From the NCBI RefSeq assembly GCF_000186865.1, contig NW_008705585.1:354955-418954 (forward strand): a stretch of DNA of 64,000 bases, given 5' to 3'. Source of the stretch: Aureococcus anophagefferens (Eukaryota > Sar > Pelagophyceae > Pelagomonadales > Pelagomonadaceae). The notes below the pieces were generated by a model. It was not told where the DNA came from and searched no databases. It saw nothing but the letters and a program-made list of their open reading frames with translations. Positions 1 to 9,737 of this stretch are shown here, piece by piece. Position 1 is the stretch's first letter; each line of letters starts with the position of its first letter. A program made the position numbers and the translations under genes.

Positions 1-530
1 TCGCTCTTCGCCGTCGTCCAGGTGCCCGCCGCGGACCACGCCGCCGGCGGGCCGCGAGGTGGGAGGCCGGGCTTGCATGCGCTTGGCGTGCACCGAGGAC
101 TCGAAGACGTAGCGGAGCGGGTCCCGGCGCGCCGGCCGCGCCGCGCAAGAGCGAGTCGCTCTTCGCCGTCGTCGAGGTGCCCGCCGCGGACCACGCCGCC
201 GGCGGGCCGCGAGGTGGGAGGCCGGGCTTGCATGCGCTTGGCGTGCACCGAGGACTCGAAGACGTAGCGGAGCGGGTCCCGGCGCGCCGGCCGCCGGCCG
301 CGGAAGAGCGAGTCGCTCTTCGCCGTCGTCGAGGTGCCCGCCGCGGACCACGCCGCCGGCGGGCCGCGAGGTGGGAGGCCGGGCTTGCATGCGCTTGGCG
401 TGCACCGAGGACTCGAAGACGTAGCGGAGCGGGTCCCGGCGCGCCGGCCGCCGGCCGCGCCGCGCAAGAGCGAGTCGCTCTTCGCCGTCGTCGAGGTGCC
501 CGCCGCGGACCACGCCGCCGGCGGGCCACC
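1..530. repeat. Tandem repeat, ~155-162 bp unit, over 3 copies
   Basis: The block beginning GTGCCCGCCGCGGACC recurs at 22, 177, 334 and 496, so the spacings are 155, 157 and 162 bp. Copies are nearly identical over a shared core that contains CTTGCATGCGCTTGGCG, and the junctions vary in a run of GGCCGCCGG units. Spacings are not multiples of three, so no single frame runs through all copies, although the minus strand of each copy reads like coding sequence. The array touches the left edge and may continue beyond it. It could be a satellite or a decayed internal repeat of a gene lying to the left. Confidence 0.85.
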
Positions 531-853
531 GCCGCCCCCCGGGGCGACGACGACCGCGCCCCGGGGGGTGACGCCTCCCCCCGGGGGCGGACGGGCGCGA
601 TCGCGGTCGTGGGGAACTTTTTTTTTGGGATGGCGTGGGCGGAGCGAAAAGGGGTCGTAAAAGCGGGGCTTTTGGGGGGGGGGGGACTTGTTGGGACGCC
701 GGGAGGCTACGAGAGAGGTACGAGGTGTGAGTATGACGCGTGGCGAGTGTGCGGTGAGCGTGGAAGGTCGAAAAGATGGCCAGGCGATGTCTCGCTGACA
801 CAGCGCTTGGCCAATCAGCTCGTGGCTCGGCTCGAGGCCGCGCGTACAGTGCG
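531..853. other. GC-rich spacer with poly-T, poly-G and a CCAAT box
   Basis: No gene is recognised here. The stretch holds a run of eight T near 617, a run of about ten G near 675, and a CCAAT-box-like GGCCAATCAG at 809-818. It is probably the promoter and 5' region of the PX-domain gene that follows. Confidence 0.4.
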
Positions 854-2641
854 ATGTCCCAGCCCGCCGAATACCAGAAGCGCGCCGCCCCGCCGGGCCG
901 GCGCGGTTCTTCGAACGCGCGGCGCGCGCCGCCGCCGCCCGCGCCCGTCGATCCCGTCCACGGCGCCGCGCGCATGGAAAAGCCGTCGCCGGAGGTGATG
1001 GCGGCCATCAAGGCCGACGCCGAGGACTACCTCAAGGGCGCGGCGAAGGAGGGCCTCGCCGAGGCGCTGCGCGAGGTCGCCGAGGCGGCGCTGCGCGAGG
1101 CGTCGGCGGCGAGCGGCGCCTCCGCGGACGCGGAGCGCGCGGCGGCCGCGGAGCGCGCGGAGACGGCGCGCGTCGCGAAGGCGCGGGCGGCCAAGGCGCG
1201 CGCCGAGGCCGCGCGCGCCGAGGCCGCGCGGCTCGCGGCGGAGGCGGACGCGGCGGAGGCCGAGGCGGCGGCGGAGGCCGAGGCCGCCGCGGCCGCGGGC
1301 GCGGAGGGCTTCGCCGACGACAAGGCGCGCCGCGCGGCGTTCCTGTCCAAGTTCGACGACGGCTTCGCCGACTCCCTCGAGGACCGCGTCCTCGCGTCGC
1401 AGCACCGCGCGCCGCCGGCGGCGGCGCCGCTCCCCGACGGCGCCCTCTTCGCCGCGGACGTGTCCGGCGCGGTCTCGGCCGCTCGTTCCCGCATCGACGC
1501 GCCGCCGGAGCCCGCGCGCTCGTCGCCGCCGCCGGAGCCCGACGCGCCGCCGTCGCCCGCGGTGGCGCCCCGCGCGGCGCCGGCCGTCCCCGCCATGCGC
1601 GTCGACGCCGGGGGCCTCTTCGCGGCGGCGGCCTCGCCGGCGCTCCCGCCGGACGCGCCCGTCGACGAGGTCGAGCCGCCGCTCCGCCGGGTGAACCTCG
1701 ACGCGCCGCCGCGCGCGCCCGACGTCGCCGCGGCCCCGGCGCGGGACCCGACGGCCCGGGCGCCCAAGGGGTCCGCGGGTCTGTGGGGCGACGGCGACAT
1801 CCCCGACGGCGGCTCGCTCTTCGAGGCGCCGCCGGACGACGACCCCCTGTCGTCGGCCCTGGCGCGCGCCATCGACGAGGACCCCGTCGCCAAGGCGCTG
1901 GCGCGCCAGCGGGCCCTCGAGGAGGCGAACGCGGCCGCGGCGCGCGACCGCGCGGCGCGCGCGCCGCCGCGGCCGCCGGCGCCGCCGCCCGCGGCGCCGC
2001 CCGCGGACCCCTTCGCGCCCGCCGAAAGCAACCCCTTCGGCGACGCGAGCCCGGGCACCTTCGCGGGCGCGCCGCCGCCGCGGGATCCCTTCGCGGGCGA
2101 CTTCGCCGACGGCCCGCCGCTCCGCGGCGTCGGCGGCGGCGGCGCGGAGAACCCGCTGGACCCGAACGCGGCCTGGCGCGTCAAGCAGGAGGACCTGCGG
2201 GCCCGGGGCTCCGAGGTCGGCGACGGCAAGGCCGCGGTGACGTACGCGTTCAACGGCGTCTTCAGCTGCGGCATGTACGGCACGGCCGAGGCCAAGGACT
2301 TCGAGACGGGCGAGGGCTACACGGAGTACATCATGCGCTGCCAGTGGGGCAAGACCTTCGAGACGATGAAGCCCTGGATGGTCGCGCGGCGGTTCCGCGA
2401 GTTCGTCGCCGTCGACGCGAATTTGAGGGGCGCGCTGCCGGACCTCGCGCCGCACCTGCCGCCCCTGCCGTCGTCCTTCGTCCTCTTCGCCATGTCCGCC
2501 GAGGTCGTCGAGGCGCGCCAGCGGGGGCTCGAGAACTACCTCCGCAAGCTCGTCACGGAGCTGCCCACGACGCTCCGGTCCCAGCAGATCGACGAGTTCC
2601 TCTGCATCTCCGACCGCATCGCCACGATGACCCAGGCGTGA
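854..2641 (+). CDS. PX (phox homology) domain protein, probable phosphoinositide-binding sorting protein
   Basis: The C-terminal ~135 residues (from about 2237) form a PX domain: basic ARRFREFVAVD where the phosphoinositide-binding Arg lies, then the Pro-rich loop LPPLPSS and a final helix VEARQRGLENYLRKLV. PX proteins bind PI3P and related lipids on endosomes. Before it come an Ala/Glu/Arg-rich segment that is probably helical or coiled coil (about 1000-1310) and a long Pro/Ala-rich, likely disordered linker. The ATG at 854 is chosen because 776-853 contains a CCAAT-like promoter element; ATGs at 776 and 974 are in the same frame and possible. The gene converges on the mitochondrial carrier, leaving ~100 bp. 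The PX call is firm; the start and the exact role are not. Confidence 0.75.
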   Translation: MSQPAEYQKRAAPPGRRGSSNARRAPPPPAPVDPVHGAARMEKPSPEVMAAIKADAEDYLKGAAKEGLAEALREVAEAALREASAASGASADAERAAAAERAETARVAKARAAKARAEAARAEAARLAAEADAAEAEAAAEAEAAAAAGAEGFADDKARRAAFLSKFDDGFADSLEDRVLASQHRAPPAAAPLPDGALFAADVSGAVSAARSRIDAPPEPARSSPPPEPDAPPSPAVAPRAAPAVPAMRVDAGGLFAAAASPALPPDAPVDEVEPPLRRVNLDAPPRAPDVAAAPARDPTARAPKGSAGLWGDGDIPDGGSLFEAPPDDDPLSSALARAIDEDPVAKALARQRALEEANAAAARDRAARAPPRPPAPPPAAPPADPFAPAESNPFGDASPGTFAGAPPPRDPFAGDFADGPPLRGVGGGGAENPLDPNAAWRVKQEDLRARGSEVGDGKAAVTYAFNGVFSCGMYGTAEAKDFETGEGYTEYIMRCQWGKTFETMKPWMVARRFREFVAVDANLRGALPDLAPHLPPLPSSFVLFAMSAEVVEARQRGLENYLRKLVTELPTTLRSQQIDEFLCISDRIATMTQA

Positions 2642-2742
2642 GCGGTCCCATTTTTCTTTTCGCCCCGCGCCGCGAGGTAAGAGCCCGTCGCATCCGGGTG
2701 CTCGTTTACGCGCGAGCCTCGAGTCCTCCTAGAGAGCACGTC

Positions 2743-3684
2743 CTAGAGCTGGAAGTAGGCCTTGTACTTGGCCTTGACCTCGTCGATGGTGAGGAGGATG
2801 ATCATGGCGTGGGGCGCGCAGCGCGAGTAGTAGGCGGCGAAGCCCGTCCAGAACGCGAGGGGCCCCTCCTTGGCGAGCACGTCGCCCGCGGTCCGCGCGA
2901 GGCTCGCGCCCGCCTTCGCGTCCTGCAGGCGGCTCTTCAGCAGGTCGAAGGGCAGCGACAGCCAGGCGGCGAAGAAGCCGCCGGCCCCCGCCGCGATGAG
3001 GCGCGTCTTGATCGACGGGTCCGCCGGGTCGTCGCCCGTGAGCGCGACGGCCGCCTCCTTGGCCTGGTCGCTGCACGCCATCATGCCGCAGTTCATGGAC
3101 ATGCCCCGCAAAATGTTCGGCGCCAGGCCCTTGTAGAGCGCGCCGAAGCTCTCCTCCACGGCGATGCGCCGCAGCGCCGAGAAGACGTTCGCGTAGTTGC
3201 GCCGCTCCGCCGCCGGCTTCATCGAGTCGGCCTGCATGCGCACGAGCGCGACGTCCATGGGCGTGCCGACGCAGACGGCCAGCGCGCCGCCGAGCATGGA
3301 CGACCCCGCCTTCTGCGCGAACGGTAACGCCGCGCCGCCGTTGCGCCTCTGGAGCTCGTCGCTGAACGTCCGGTGCAGGCCCATCCGCGCCGTGCCGTAC
3401 GTCGACTGGCGCAGCAAGCTCGCGGACAGGCCCGCGTAGATGGACGCGAACCCCTCCTGCTTCACCATGCCGCCGATCATCGACACGAAGTTCGGCGCGG
3501 CGACGCCCGGGTTCTGCGTCGCGAAGAGCTGCAGGCGCACCTTGGCGAGGTCGATGGGGTGGATCACGCAGGACGCGAAGCACGCCGCGAAGCCGCTGCA
3601 GGCGAAGGGCATGAGCGTCTCCGCCGTCGACGGGCCGCTGCTGCCGAAGGGGGCATTGACGTGCTCCGTCGTCGTGCGGGCCAT
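2743..3684 (-). CDS. Mitochondrial carrier, 2-oxoglutarate/malate carrier type (SLC25A11-like)
   Basis: The protein has the three ~100-residue repeats of the SLC25 family, with signatures HPIDLAKVRLQL, GTPMDVALVRMQAD and LPFDLLKSRLQD. The segments IYAGLSASLLRQSTYGTAR and the RRNYANVFSALRRIA region after repeat two are characteristic of the oxoglutarate/malate carrier, which exchanges these dicarboxylates across the inner mitochondrial membrane for the malate-aspartate shuttle. The start is the ATG at 3684 (MARTTTEHV); upstream in-frame codons to 3756 look non-coding. Length (313 aa) fits the family. It is divergent from the rhodanese gene with 198 bp between start codons, and that space holds one copy of the TTCAAGTTGCA motif. 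Confidence 0.85.
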   Translation of the reverse strand: MARTTTEHVNAPFGSSGPSTAETLMPFACSGFAACFASCVIHPIDLAKVRLQLFATQNPGVAAPNFVSMIGGMVKQEGFASIYAGLSASLLRQSTYGTARMGLHRTFSDELQRRNGGAALPFAQKAGSSMLGGALAVCVGTPMDVALVRMQADSMKPAAERRNYANVFSALRRIAVEESFGALYKGLAPNILRGMSMNCGMMACSDQAKEAAVALTGDDPADPSIKTRLIAAGAGGFFAAWLSLPFDLLKSRLQDAKAGASLARTAGDVLAKEGPLAFWTGFAAYYSRCAPHAMIILLTIDEVKAKYKAYFQL

Positions 3685-3770
3685 GTTTCCTGTCCTGTGG
3701 TACGAGGCGATGTGGCTGGTGCCAGCAAAATATGACACCAGTGATGTTGCACGCAACCCCTAAATTGCTG

Positions 3771-3781
3771 TGCAACTTGAA
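3771..3781 (-). promoter_or_regulatory. Recurrent 11-bp motif TTCAAGTTGCA in a divergent promoter
   Basis: An exact copy on the minus strand, 87 bp before the carrier start codon and 102 bp before the rhodanese start codon. The same 11-mer occurs at 25312, 31964 and 48604, always outside coding sequence. A promoter or initiator role is inferred from position only. Confidence 0.45.
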
Positions 3782-3882
3782 GAGACAATCACGGGGCAGC
3801 TCTTTTAGAGCTTGCAGTCGTGGCCGCGCGCGGAAGAGCTTCGTCGGGGCAGCCCAACCAACTCACGCGCGCGCAGCGGAAG

Positions 3883-4794
3883 ATGGCGCGCCTCCTCGCC
3901 CTGGGCCTCTGCGCCGCCGGCGCCCTCGCGGGCAAGGGCAAGAAGTACGAGGACCACACCATGGACGCCCTGGCCTGGCTCAAGGAGAACACGCCGTCGA
4001 CGCTCATCGTCGACGTGCGGACCAAGGCCGAGTACGAGACGGGCCACCTCGAGGGCGCCGTCCACGTCCAGGCCGTGGAGATGGAGCTCTGCTACGAGAA
4101 GTACAAGGAGATCCAGAAGAGCGTCTCCGTTTATTGTTATGAGAAGCCCTACCGGTCGACGCCCGTCGCCGAGCACCTCTCGGAGAAGTTCCCGGGCCTC
4201 CGCGTCGTCGACCTCGGCGGCCTCGCCTACATGGAGGGCGCCCACCTCGTCACCAACGGCACGGACGCGGGCGCCATGTGCATGGTCCAGCCCACGTCCC
4301 GCCCGACGTCCTACCCCGGCGAGCCCAAAGCGTCGGCGACGCTCGCGCCCGTCGCGGCGCCGACGGCCGCGGAGGCCCCCGCGGAGGCGGCCGCCGACGC
4401 GTCCGGCGCCGCGGCGGCCGCCGCCGCCGTCGACGACGAGGCCTCCGAGGAGGCGTCCAAGGCGTCCGCGGGCGGTTGCTTCCTCAAGCTCGTCGCCGGC
4501 GCGGCGCTCGTCGTCGCGCTCGGCTCCGCGGCCTACTACTACCGCCGCCGCAAGAGCTTCAAGGCGAAGATGGCGCCCATCCTCGAGGCGACGCCGGCCA
4601 AGGGCGAGGTCCAGGTCGCCGCGCCCGCGGACTCGAAGCTGCCCCAGACCAAGGACGCGGAGGACGCGCTCCACGTGCAGATCGCGCCCGAGGGCGCCGC
4701 CGCCGCCCCGGCCGAGGACGTCGAGAAGGGCACGGCGGAGCTCATGACCGTCGACACCGAAGGGCTCCCGGAGTCGCCGGCCTACGAGGTGTAG
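3883..4794 (+). CDS. Rhodanese-domain protein with signal peptide and C-terminal membrane anchor
   Basis: The start at 3883 gives a hydrophobic signal peptide (MARLLALGLCAAGALA). Residues ~30-140 are a rhodanese-like domain: LIVDVRTKAEYETGH, then the active-site loop VYCYEKPYRS with its Cys, and the closing VVDLGGLAYMEGAHLV. Rhodanese domains carry persulfide sulfur on that Cys. An Ala/Pro-rich linker follows, then one transmembrane helix (KLVAGAALVVALGSAAYYY) with an RRRK stop-transfer signal, and an acidic tail of about 80 residues. The layout suggests a type I membrane protein with a lumenal or extracellular sulfurtransferase-like domain. Substrate and compartment cannot be told. The stop is 330 bp from the convergent HAD gene. 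Confidence 0.75.
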   Translation: MARLLALGLCAAGALAGKGKKYEDHTMDALAWLKENTPSTLIVDVRTKAEYETGHLEGAVHVQAVEMELCYEKYKEIQKSVSVYCYEKPYRSTPVAEHLSEKFPGLRVVDLGGLAYMEGAHLVTNGTDAGAMCMVQPTSRPTSYPGEPKASATLAPVAAPTAAEAPAEAAADASGAAAAAAAVDDEASEEASKASAGGCFLKLVAGAALVVALGSAAYYYRRRKSFKAKMAPILEATPAKGEVQVAAPADSKLPQTKDAEDALHVQIAPEGAAAAPAEDVEKGTAELMTVDTEGLPESPAYEV

Positions 4795-5124
4795 GTCGTT
4801 CCGACCCGCCGTGCGTGTGTCCGCCCGTCTTCGGCGCGGAACCTAGTTCTTTTGTGAAGAGTATGCCCGTCGCGGCCGGTGCCGCCGCCGACTGCGGGTG
4901 CGCCTACTGCCGACTCCGCGTGCGTCTACAGGCGGACTCGGAGGTCTTCTAGTCGGGCGCCGTCGGACGTCGCGCGCGGCGCGGCCGGGGAGGGGCCGGA
5001 CCGCGCGGGGCCGTCGATGGAGCGTGCGCGGAGGGGAACAGGCCGGTTGGCTCCGCGAAACTTGGGCCGGGGGGGACTGTGCCGCTCCGGGTGGGTCCGC
5101 GTCGAGCGCGGCGCCGGAGGTCCG
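4795..5124. other. Convergent 3' spacer between rhodanese and HAD genes
   Basis: About 330 bp of GC-rich sequence between two convergent stop codons. Open frames here have no recognisable protein features. It should hold both 3' UTRs; no clear polyadenylation signal is visible. Confidence 0.5.
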
Positions 5125-5949
5125 TCACAGGGACACGGTGCGGCAGACGGACGCCGGCGACGGGCCGCGGCGGCAGACGGCGCAGTCGCAGGCGGGGCCG
5201 CGGTTCAGGGCCGCGATGGCTCGATCCGCGTCCGCGGGGCCCAGGCCGACGTCGGCGCGCGTGTGGACGAAGTGGGGCCCGAGGTCGAGAAACCGGTCGT
5301 CGACGGCGACGAAGCGCGGCGCCGCGGTCGGGGCGTGCTTCTTCAGCCACCGCTTGATCTCGCCGCGGCGGCCCGTCGTGAGGTGGCTCGGCGTCGCCGA
5401 CAGCAGCGGCGGCAGGCGCCGGTCGCGGAGGACGTCGTCGACCTTGGCCGCGAGGCCGTGGAACTCGCGCCACGCGGACGAGAGCACGACGCGCGCGCCC
5501 GTCGCGCGGAGCACGCGCTCGAGCTGGTCGACGCAGGGCCCGTGAAAGATCTCGCCGTCGTTCGGCGCGCCCTCGCGGACGAGGACGCCGTCGACGTCGA
5601 GGAAGACGATCGGCGGCGCGTCGGCCGCCGCGAGCGCGGCGCGGATCTCCGTCGCGCCGCTGTAGAGGCCGGGGGCTCGGCGCGCCAGGCCGACGAGGTG
5701 GCCGAAGGAGCGGACGAGGCGCAGGAGCGAGAGGCTGGCCGCGAGCTCGCGCGGCCGACCGCCCGACGAGCTCCCGGCCGACGACGCGGACGGAGAGGAG
5801 GCGGGCGATTCGGTCTTGGCTTCGGCGCTCGGCGTCGAGGGGCACTCCGCCGTCACGAGCCGGGGTGGCGTCGCGGGACGCGCGATCTTGGCACCGATGG
5901 AAGTATTGTGCGTTTCCATTACGAGGTGTCCATTTTGCGGTACTATCAT
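5125..5949 (-). CDS. HAD-superfamily phosphatase-like protein (HAD_SAK-type domain)
   Basis: The C-terminal half is a compact HAD domain: motif I FLDVDGVLV (Asp118 and Asp120), motif II VVLSSAWRE (Ser at ~157), a Lys/Arg segment GRRGEIKRWLKK, and motif III/IV FVAVDDRF. These are the phosphotransfer residues of the HAD fold. The short domain without a large cap resembles the HAD module of Swiss-Army-Knife RNA repair proteins and related families, but the substrate is unknown. The first ~95 residues are Ser/Pro/Ala-rich and probably disordered. ATGs at 5949 and 5919 are both possible starts. Near the C-terminus is a Cys cluster, CDCAVC. Confidence 0.7.
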   Translation of the reverse strand: MIVPQNGHLVMETHNTSIGAKIARPATPPRLVTAECPSTPSAEAKTESPASSPSASSAGSSSGGRPRELAASLSLLRLVRSFGHLVGLARRAPGLYSGATEIRAALAAADAPPIVFLDVDGVLVREGAPNDGEIFHGPCVDQLERVLRATGARVVLSSAWREFHGLAAKVDDVLRDRRLPPLLSATPSHLTTGRRGEIKRWLKKHAPTAAPRFVAVDDRFLDLGPHFVHTRADVGLGPADADRAIAALNRGPACDCAVCRRGPSPASVCRTVSL

Positions 5950-6390
5950 GTATTTGCGAGAGGTTTTCGATGCGTCGCCGAGTCGTGGGGACCCGATGAG
6001 GACGTGGGGGCAATCGCGAAGCGTTGCGACGCGCGGAGATCACCGCTCGCACGCACGATTCGGGAGGCGAATCGGCCCCCCTTTTTTCCTTGTGACACTC
6101 AGAGTCCCTCCTCAACTTGAATCGGTCACAGTGGCAAATCCAAATAAAAATTGCGCACGCCTCAGCCTGAGTCCGACTCTGAGGTCATCGTGGAACGGAG
6201 CCAGCCGCCGACGCGAGGCCGCCGACTCACCGTCGCAGCGGAGGTTGGTCGTGCTCAATGGCGGCGCGGTGTTGCGCACAGACCCATATCCCGCCGGCGA
6301 GATGGTGGACCCCCGAGGGATGTTAGGAAGATGGTGGGGTCTCTGCGCGAAAGGGAGCATAGGGCGCGGCGCGCCAACGGCGGGGCGGGT
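5950..6390. other. Intergenic spacer upstream of the HAD gene
   Basis: About 440 bp between the HAD start and the CCT6 stop, both genes on the minus strand. It is more AT-rich than the genes and has TCAACTTGAA near 6112, a 10-bp partial match to the recurrent TTCAAGTTGCA motif on the minus strand. No gene is seen. Confidence 0.4.
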
Positions 6391-8174
6391 TCAGCCCTCG
6401 TACTCGTCGCCCGGCGCGGCCGCCGGGCCCTTGCCCATCTGGCGGCCGGCCTTCATGACCTCGTCGACGAGCAGAAGCTGCGTCGCGAGGACCGTGGACA
6501 GGTGCAGGTACTGCTTCTTGACGCGGTAGTTGTCCCAGATGCCGTGGCTCGCCGTGTCCGTCGCCTTGCCCGTCTCGAGGTCCAGACCGACGAGCTCGCC
6601 GCCGAGCTTCGTCCGCGCGTCCTGCATGTTGACGATGGACTCCTGGACGTCGTGGCCCGCGTTCTCCGCGAGGATTTTCGGCACGATCAGCAGCGAATCC
6701 GCGAAGGCCATGATGCCGAACTTCTTCTTGCCCTGGGCCGCCTCGGTCTTCGTGAAGTTGTCGCACAATTCCATCTGCGCCGCGACCTCGAAGGCGCCGC
6801 CGCCGGGCACGACGCAGCCGTCCTCGATGACGCCCGCGACGGCGCGCAGACCGTCGCGCACCGCGTCCTTGATCTGCTCGATCGTGTGCTTGTTTGGGCC
6901 CTTGAGGAGCAGCGTGCACGACAGCGGGTTCTTGACCTCGTCGATGAAGGTGTAGTTCTCCTCGCCCAGATTGACCTCGTAGACGACGCCCGCGTAGCCG
7001 AGCACGTCCTCCTCGAGGTCGTCGAAGCAGTTGACGGCCGTGCCGCCGCACGCGAGCGCGATGCGCTCCATGTTGCGCCGCTTCGCGCGGCGCGCGGCGA
7101 AGATGCCCTCCTTGGCGAGCATGTCGAGGGACAGGGGGTCGATGCCCTTCTGGTTGATGAGCACGAAGGAGCTCCCGTCCTGGCAGACCTTGCGCTTGAA
7201 CTCGATGACCTGGCGGACCTTGTCGTCCGTGAACTTGCGCTCCGACTCGATCAACTGCTCGCGCTGCTCCGCCGACGAGTAGAAGAACCCCGACGCGACC
7301 TCCGACTTCTCGTACTCCAGCGACACGTTGCACGTGAGGACCTTGCAGTTCTCCAGTTTCTTGGGCATGTCCGGGTGGCGGCTCGCGTGGTCGAGCACGA
7401 GCCCGCGGACGAAGCGCGAGTCCGCGCCGAGCTTGTGCTCCATGGTCATGACCTCGACCATGTGCAAATCGATGCCCGCCTCCGGGTCCTCGCCCGCGCC
7501 GCGGACCGTGAGCACCGCGTCGACGACCGCGTCCGTCATCAGATCCGCGATCTTCGGCTGGAGCTTCGTCCGCAGCGCGGTCCGCGCGACGGAGCAGAGG
7601 AGCTCGCGGTCCGGGTTGGCCTTGTCGATGTCGACCTTGACCTTGTCGAGGATCTCCAGCGCGTGGTCCCGCGCGAGGTCGTAGCCCTCGGCGATGACGC
7701 GCGGGTGCATGCCCTCGGAGACGTAGCGCTCGGCGCACTTGAGCATCTCGCCCGTGAGCAGCACGACGGACGTCGTGCCGTCGCCCGTGATCTCGTCCTG
7801 GGCCGTCGCCGTGCGCGCGATGAGCATGGCCGTCGGGTGCTGGATCTGCATCTCCTTCAGGAGCACCGCGCCGTCCTTCGTCAGCTTGATCTGCCCCGCG
7901 CCGCCGACGAGCATCTTCAGCGTGCCCCGCGGGCCCAGGTTCGACTTGAGCACGCTCTGGAGGCCCCGCGCCGCCGACGTGTTCACCATCAGCGACTGCG
8001 ACTTGGCCACCTGCGGCGCGCGTTTGGGTTCATGGCGCGTTGGGGCGGCGCGCGGCGGCGGCGGCGCGCGGACGCGACCCGACGTCGCGTGCCATGGGTG
8101 CGGGGCGCTTTCGCGGGGACGCGGGACCGCGCGATCTCCGCATTCGGGTTCACGAGCTTCGCGCTCGCCGCCAT
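6391..8174 (-). CDS. CCT6: Chaperonin TCP-1/CCT subunit zeta (CCT6)
   Basis: This is a full CCT6 subunit of the cytosolic TRiC/CCT chaperonin that folds actin, tubulin and WD proteins with ATP. Visible signatures are [42 protein letters not shown] (nucleotide motif) and [13 protein letters not shown], all close to plant and animal CCT6. The canonical N-terminus [16 protein letters not shown] is encoded at 8174-8121 in another frame from the main body, which requires an intron. The donor is probably at 8120 (GTCCCC); the acceptor is either CGCCGCAG at 8011 or the AAG at about 8002, which changes only three residues. The intron is ~110-120 nt and has no target duplication. It is divergent from ALG3 with 199 bp between the starts. 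Confidence 0.92.
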
Positions 8175-8340
8175 AATGGCTGCCGCGACGACGCTGTAAG
8201 CCGCTAGCCGGTCGTCTTGGCCTCGCGAGGCGAGGGGGGCGGCTCGCCGACTGGCTCGGACAAGCGCCTCGCTGTGGTAAAAGCTGATGGCAGCGTGTTA
8301 CGGCCGCCCTCAAGCGCGACTCAGCAGCGCCTAACGCGCA

Positions 8341-8347
8341 TATAAAG
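8341..8347 (+). promoter_or_regulatory. TATA box of the ALG3 gene
   Basis: TATAAAG, inside CGCATATAAAGGCC, lies about 27 bp before the ALG3 start codon at 8374. It is a rare AT-rich hexamer here and sits in the divergent CCT6/ALG3 promoter. The 5' leader would have to be very short, so this is a candidate only. Confidence 0.4.
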
Positions 8348-8373
8348 GCCGACCGGTCCGCCGTGATCATACC

Positions 8374-9658
8374 ATGGCCCTGAAATCGGGCCGGAACACG
8401 GTCGCCGACATCGTGAAAGCGCTCTGCATGTCCTGGACGCTGTGCACCGTCGCGCTCGTCGTCGGCGAGGCCTGCCTCGTCGCGCTGATCGTCAGGGTCG
8501 TCGAACTACACGGAGATCGACTACTCGACGTACCTCGAGCAGGCGGCCATGGTCACGGACCACCGGGTCTACGACTACGGCGCGATCCGCGGCGAGCAGG
8601 GCCCGCTCGTCTACCCGGCCGGCCACGTCTGGCTCTACGCGGCCGTGGGCCGCTACGCCGGCGGGTCGATCCTCGCGGCGCAGAAGCTCTTCGGTTTACT
8701 TTATGTCCTCGACGCCTTCGTCGTCGCGCGAATCTACGCGGGCGCGCTGGCCAAGGACGCGTTTCCGCCCGTACTGCTCGCTGTCCTGGCGCTCTCGAAG
8801 CGCGCGCACAGCGTCTTCGCGCTGCGGCTCTTCAACGACGGGCCCGTGGCGCTGCTGAGCCACGCGAGCGTGCTCGCCTTCATGCGGGGCCACGACAATC
8901 TGGCCTGCGTCGTCTTCTCTTTAGCGGTGTCCGTGAAGATGAACGCGCTGTTGTACGCGCCCGCGGTCTACCTCGTGCTGGCGGCGCGGCGGGGCCACCG
9001 GGGCGCGTGGCTGCGCATCGTGCTTTTGTGCGGCGGCGTCCAGGTGCTCGTCGCGTGGCCGTTTCTCACGACGGACCCGACGGGCTACGTCGCGAACGCC
9101 TTCAACCTCGGCCGGGGCTTCAAGCACTACTGGTCCGTGAACTTCAAGTGGGTGCCCTGCGAGGCGCGCCTGCCGGAGCATGTGACGGCCCTGGCGGACT
9201 GCGACGGGCCCTTTTCGTCGTCGACCTTCAAGGTCGCGAGCTTAGCGGCGCACGCGCTCGCGCTCGTCGCGCTCGCGGAGCGGTGCTGGCTCCGGCGGCG
9301 CGGCGGCTTCGTCGGCTTCTTCGCGAGCCCGCAGAAGCGCGGGCCCTTCTCGCCCGCGGCCGCGGCGAGGGCGCTCCTCGCCTGCAACTTCGTCGGAGTG
9401 GCCTGCGCGCGGTCGCTCCACTTCCAGTTCTGCGTCTGGTACGCGAACACGCTGCCGTTCCTGCTCGCGACGACGAAGCTGCCGCTGGCGGCGAAGGCGG
9501 CGCTCCTCGTCGCCGTCGAGGCCGCGTGGAACCCCTGGGGCGGCTCCGAGACGTCGTCGCCCGCGTCGTCGCTGCTCCTCACGGCGGCCCACGCGGCCAT
9601 CCTCGCCGCGCTCCTCGCGGCCGCGCCCGGGGACAAGGGCGCCGCGAAGACGGAGTAA
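8374..9658 (+). CDS. ALG3: ALG3, Dol-P-Man:Man5GlcNAc2-PP-Dol alpha-1,3-mannosyltransferase (one-base frame break)
   Basis: ER membrane enzyme adding the sixth mannose to the lumenal dolichol-linked N-glycan precursor. The ALG3 hallmarks are present: [66 protein letters not shown] and [18 protein letters not shown]. The frame of the main body (open from 8489) lacks a start for the N-terminal helix. That helix, MALKSGRN onward with a hydrophobic stretch, is encoded from 8374 in the next frame and aligns with the family up to RVV, just before YTEIDY. The two frames meet at about 8501-8507 with one surplus base, and no plausible intron fits. With the join, length is ~428 aa, matching the family. 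If the break is real, translation might begin at 8549. Confidence 0.88.
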
Positions 9659-9737
9659 CAGGCCGTGGTTCGTACAAGCGGCCGTGTTCTTAGATGGCTG
9701 TTGCATGTTGAAGGCAACCTAGACGAGGTGCAACGCA

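Noticed and set aside
815..2455. Long minus-strand open frame opposite the PX gene
   Set aside because: It is extremely Arg-rich and follows the codon bias of the plus-strand gene. In ~70% GC DNA such antisense frames stay open by composition; no domain is visible.
6151..8199. 682-residue plus-strand frame opposite CCT6
   Set aside because: It has no domain and is a mirror of a clear CCT6 gene.
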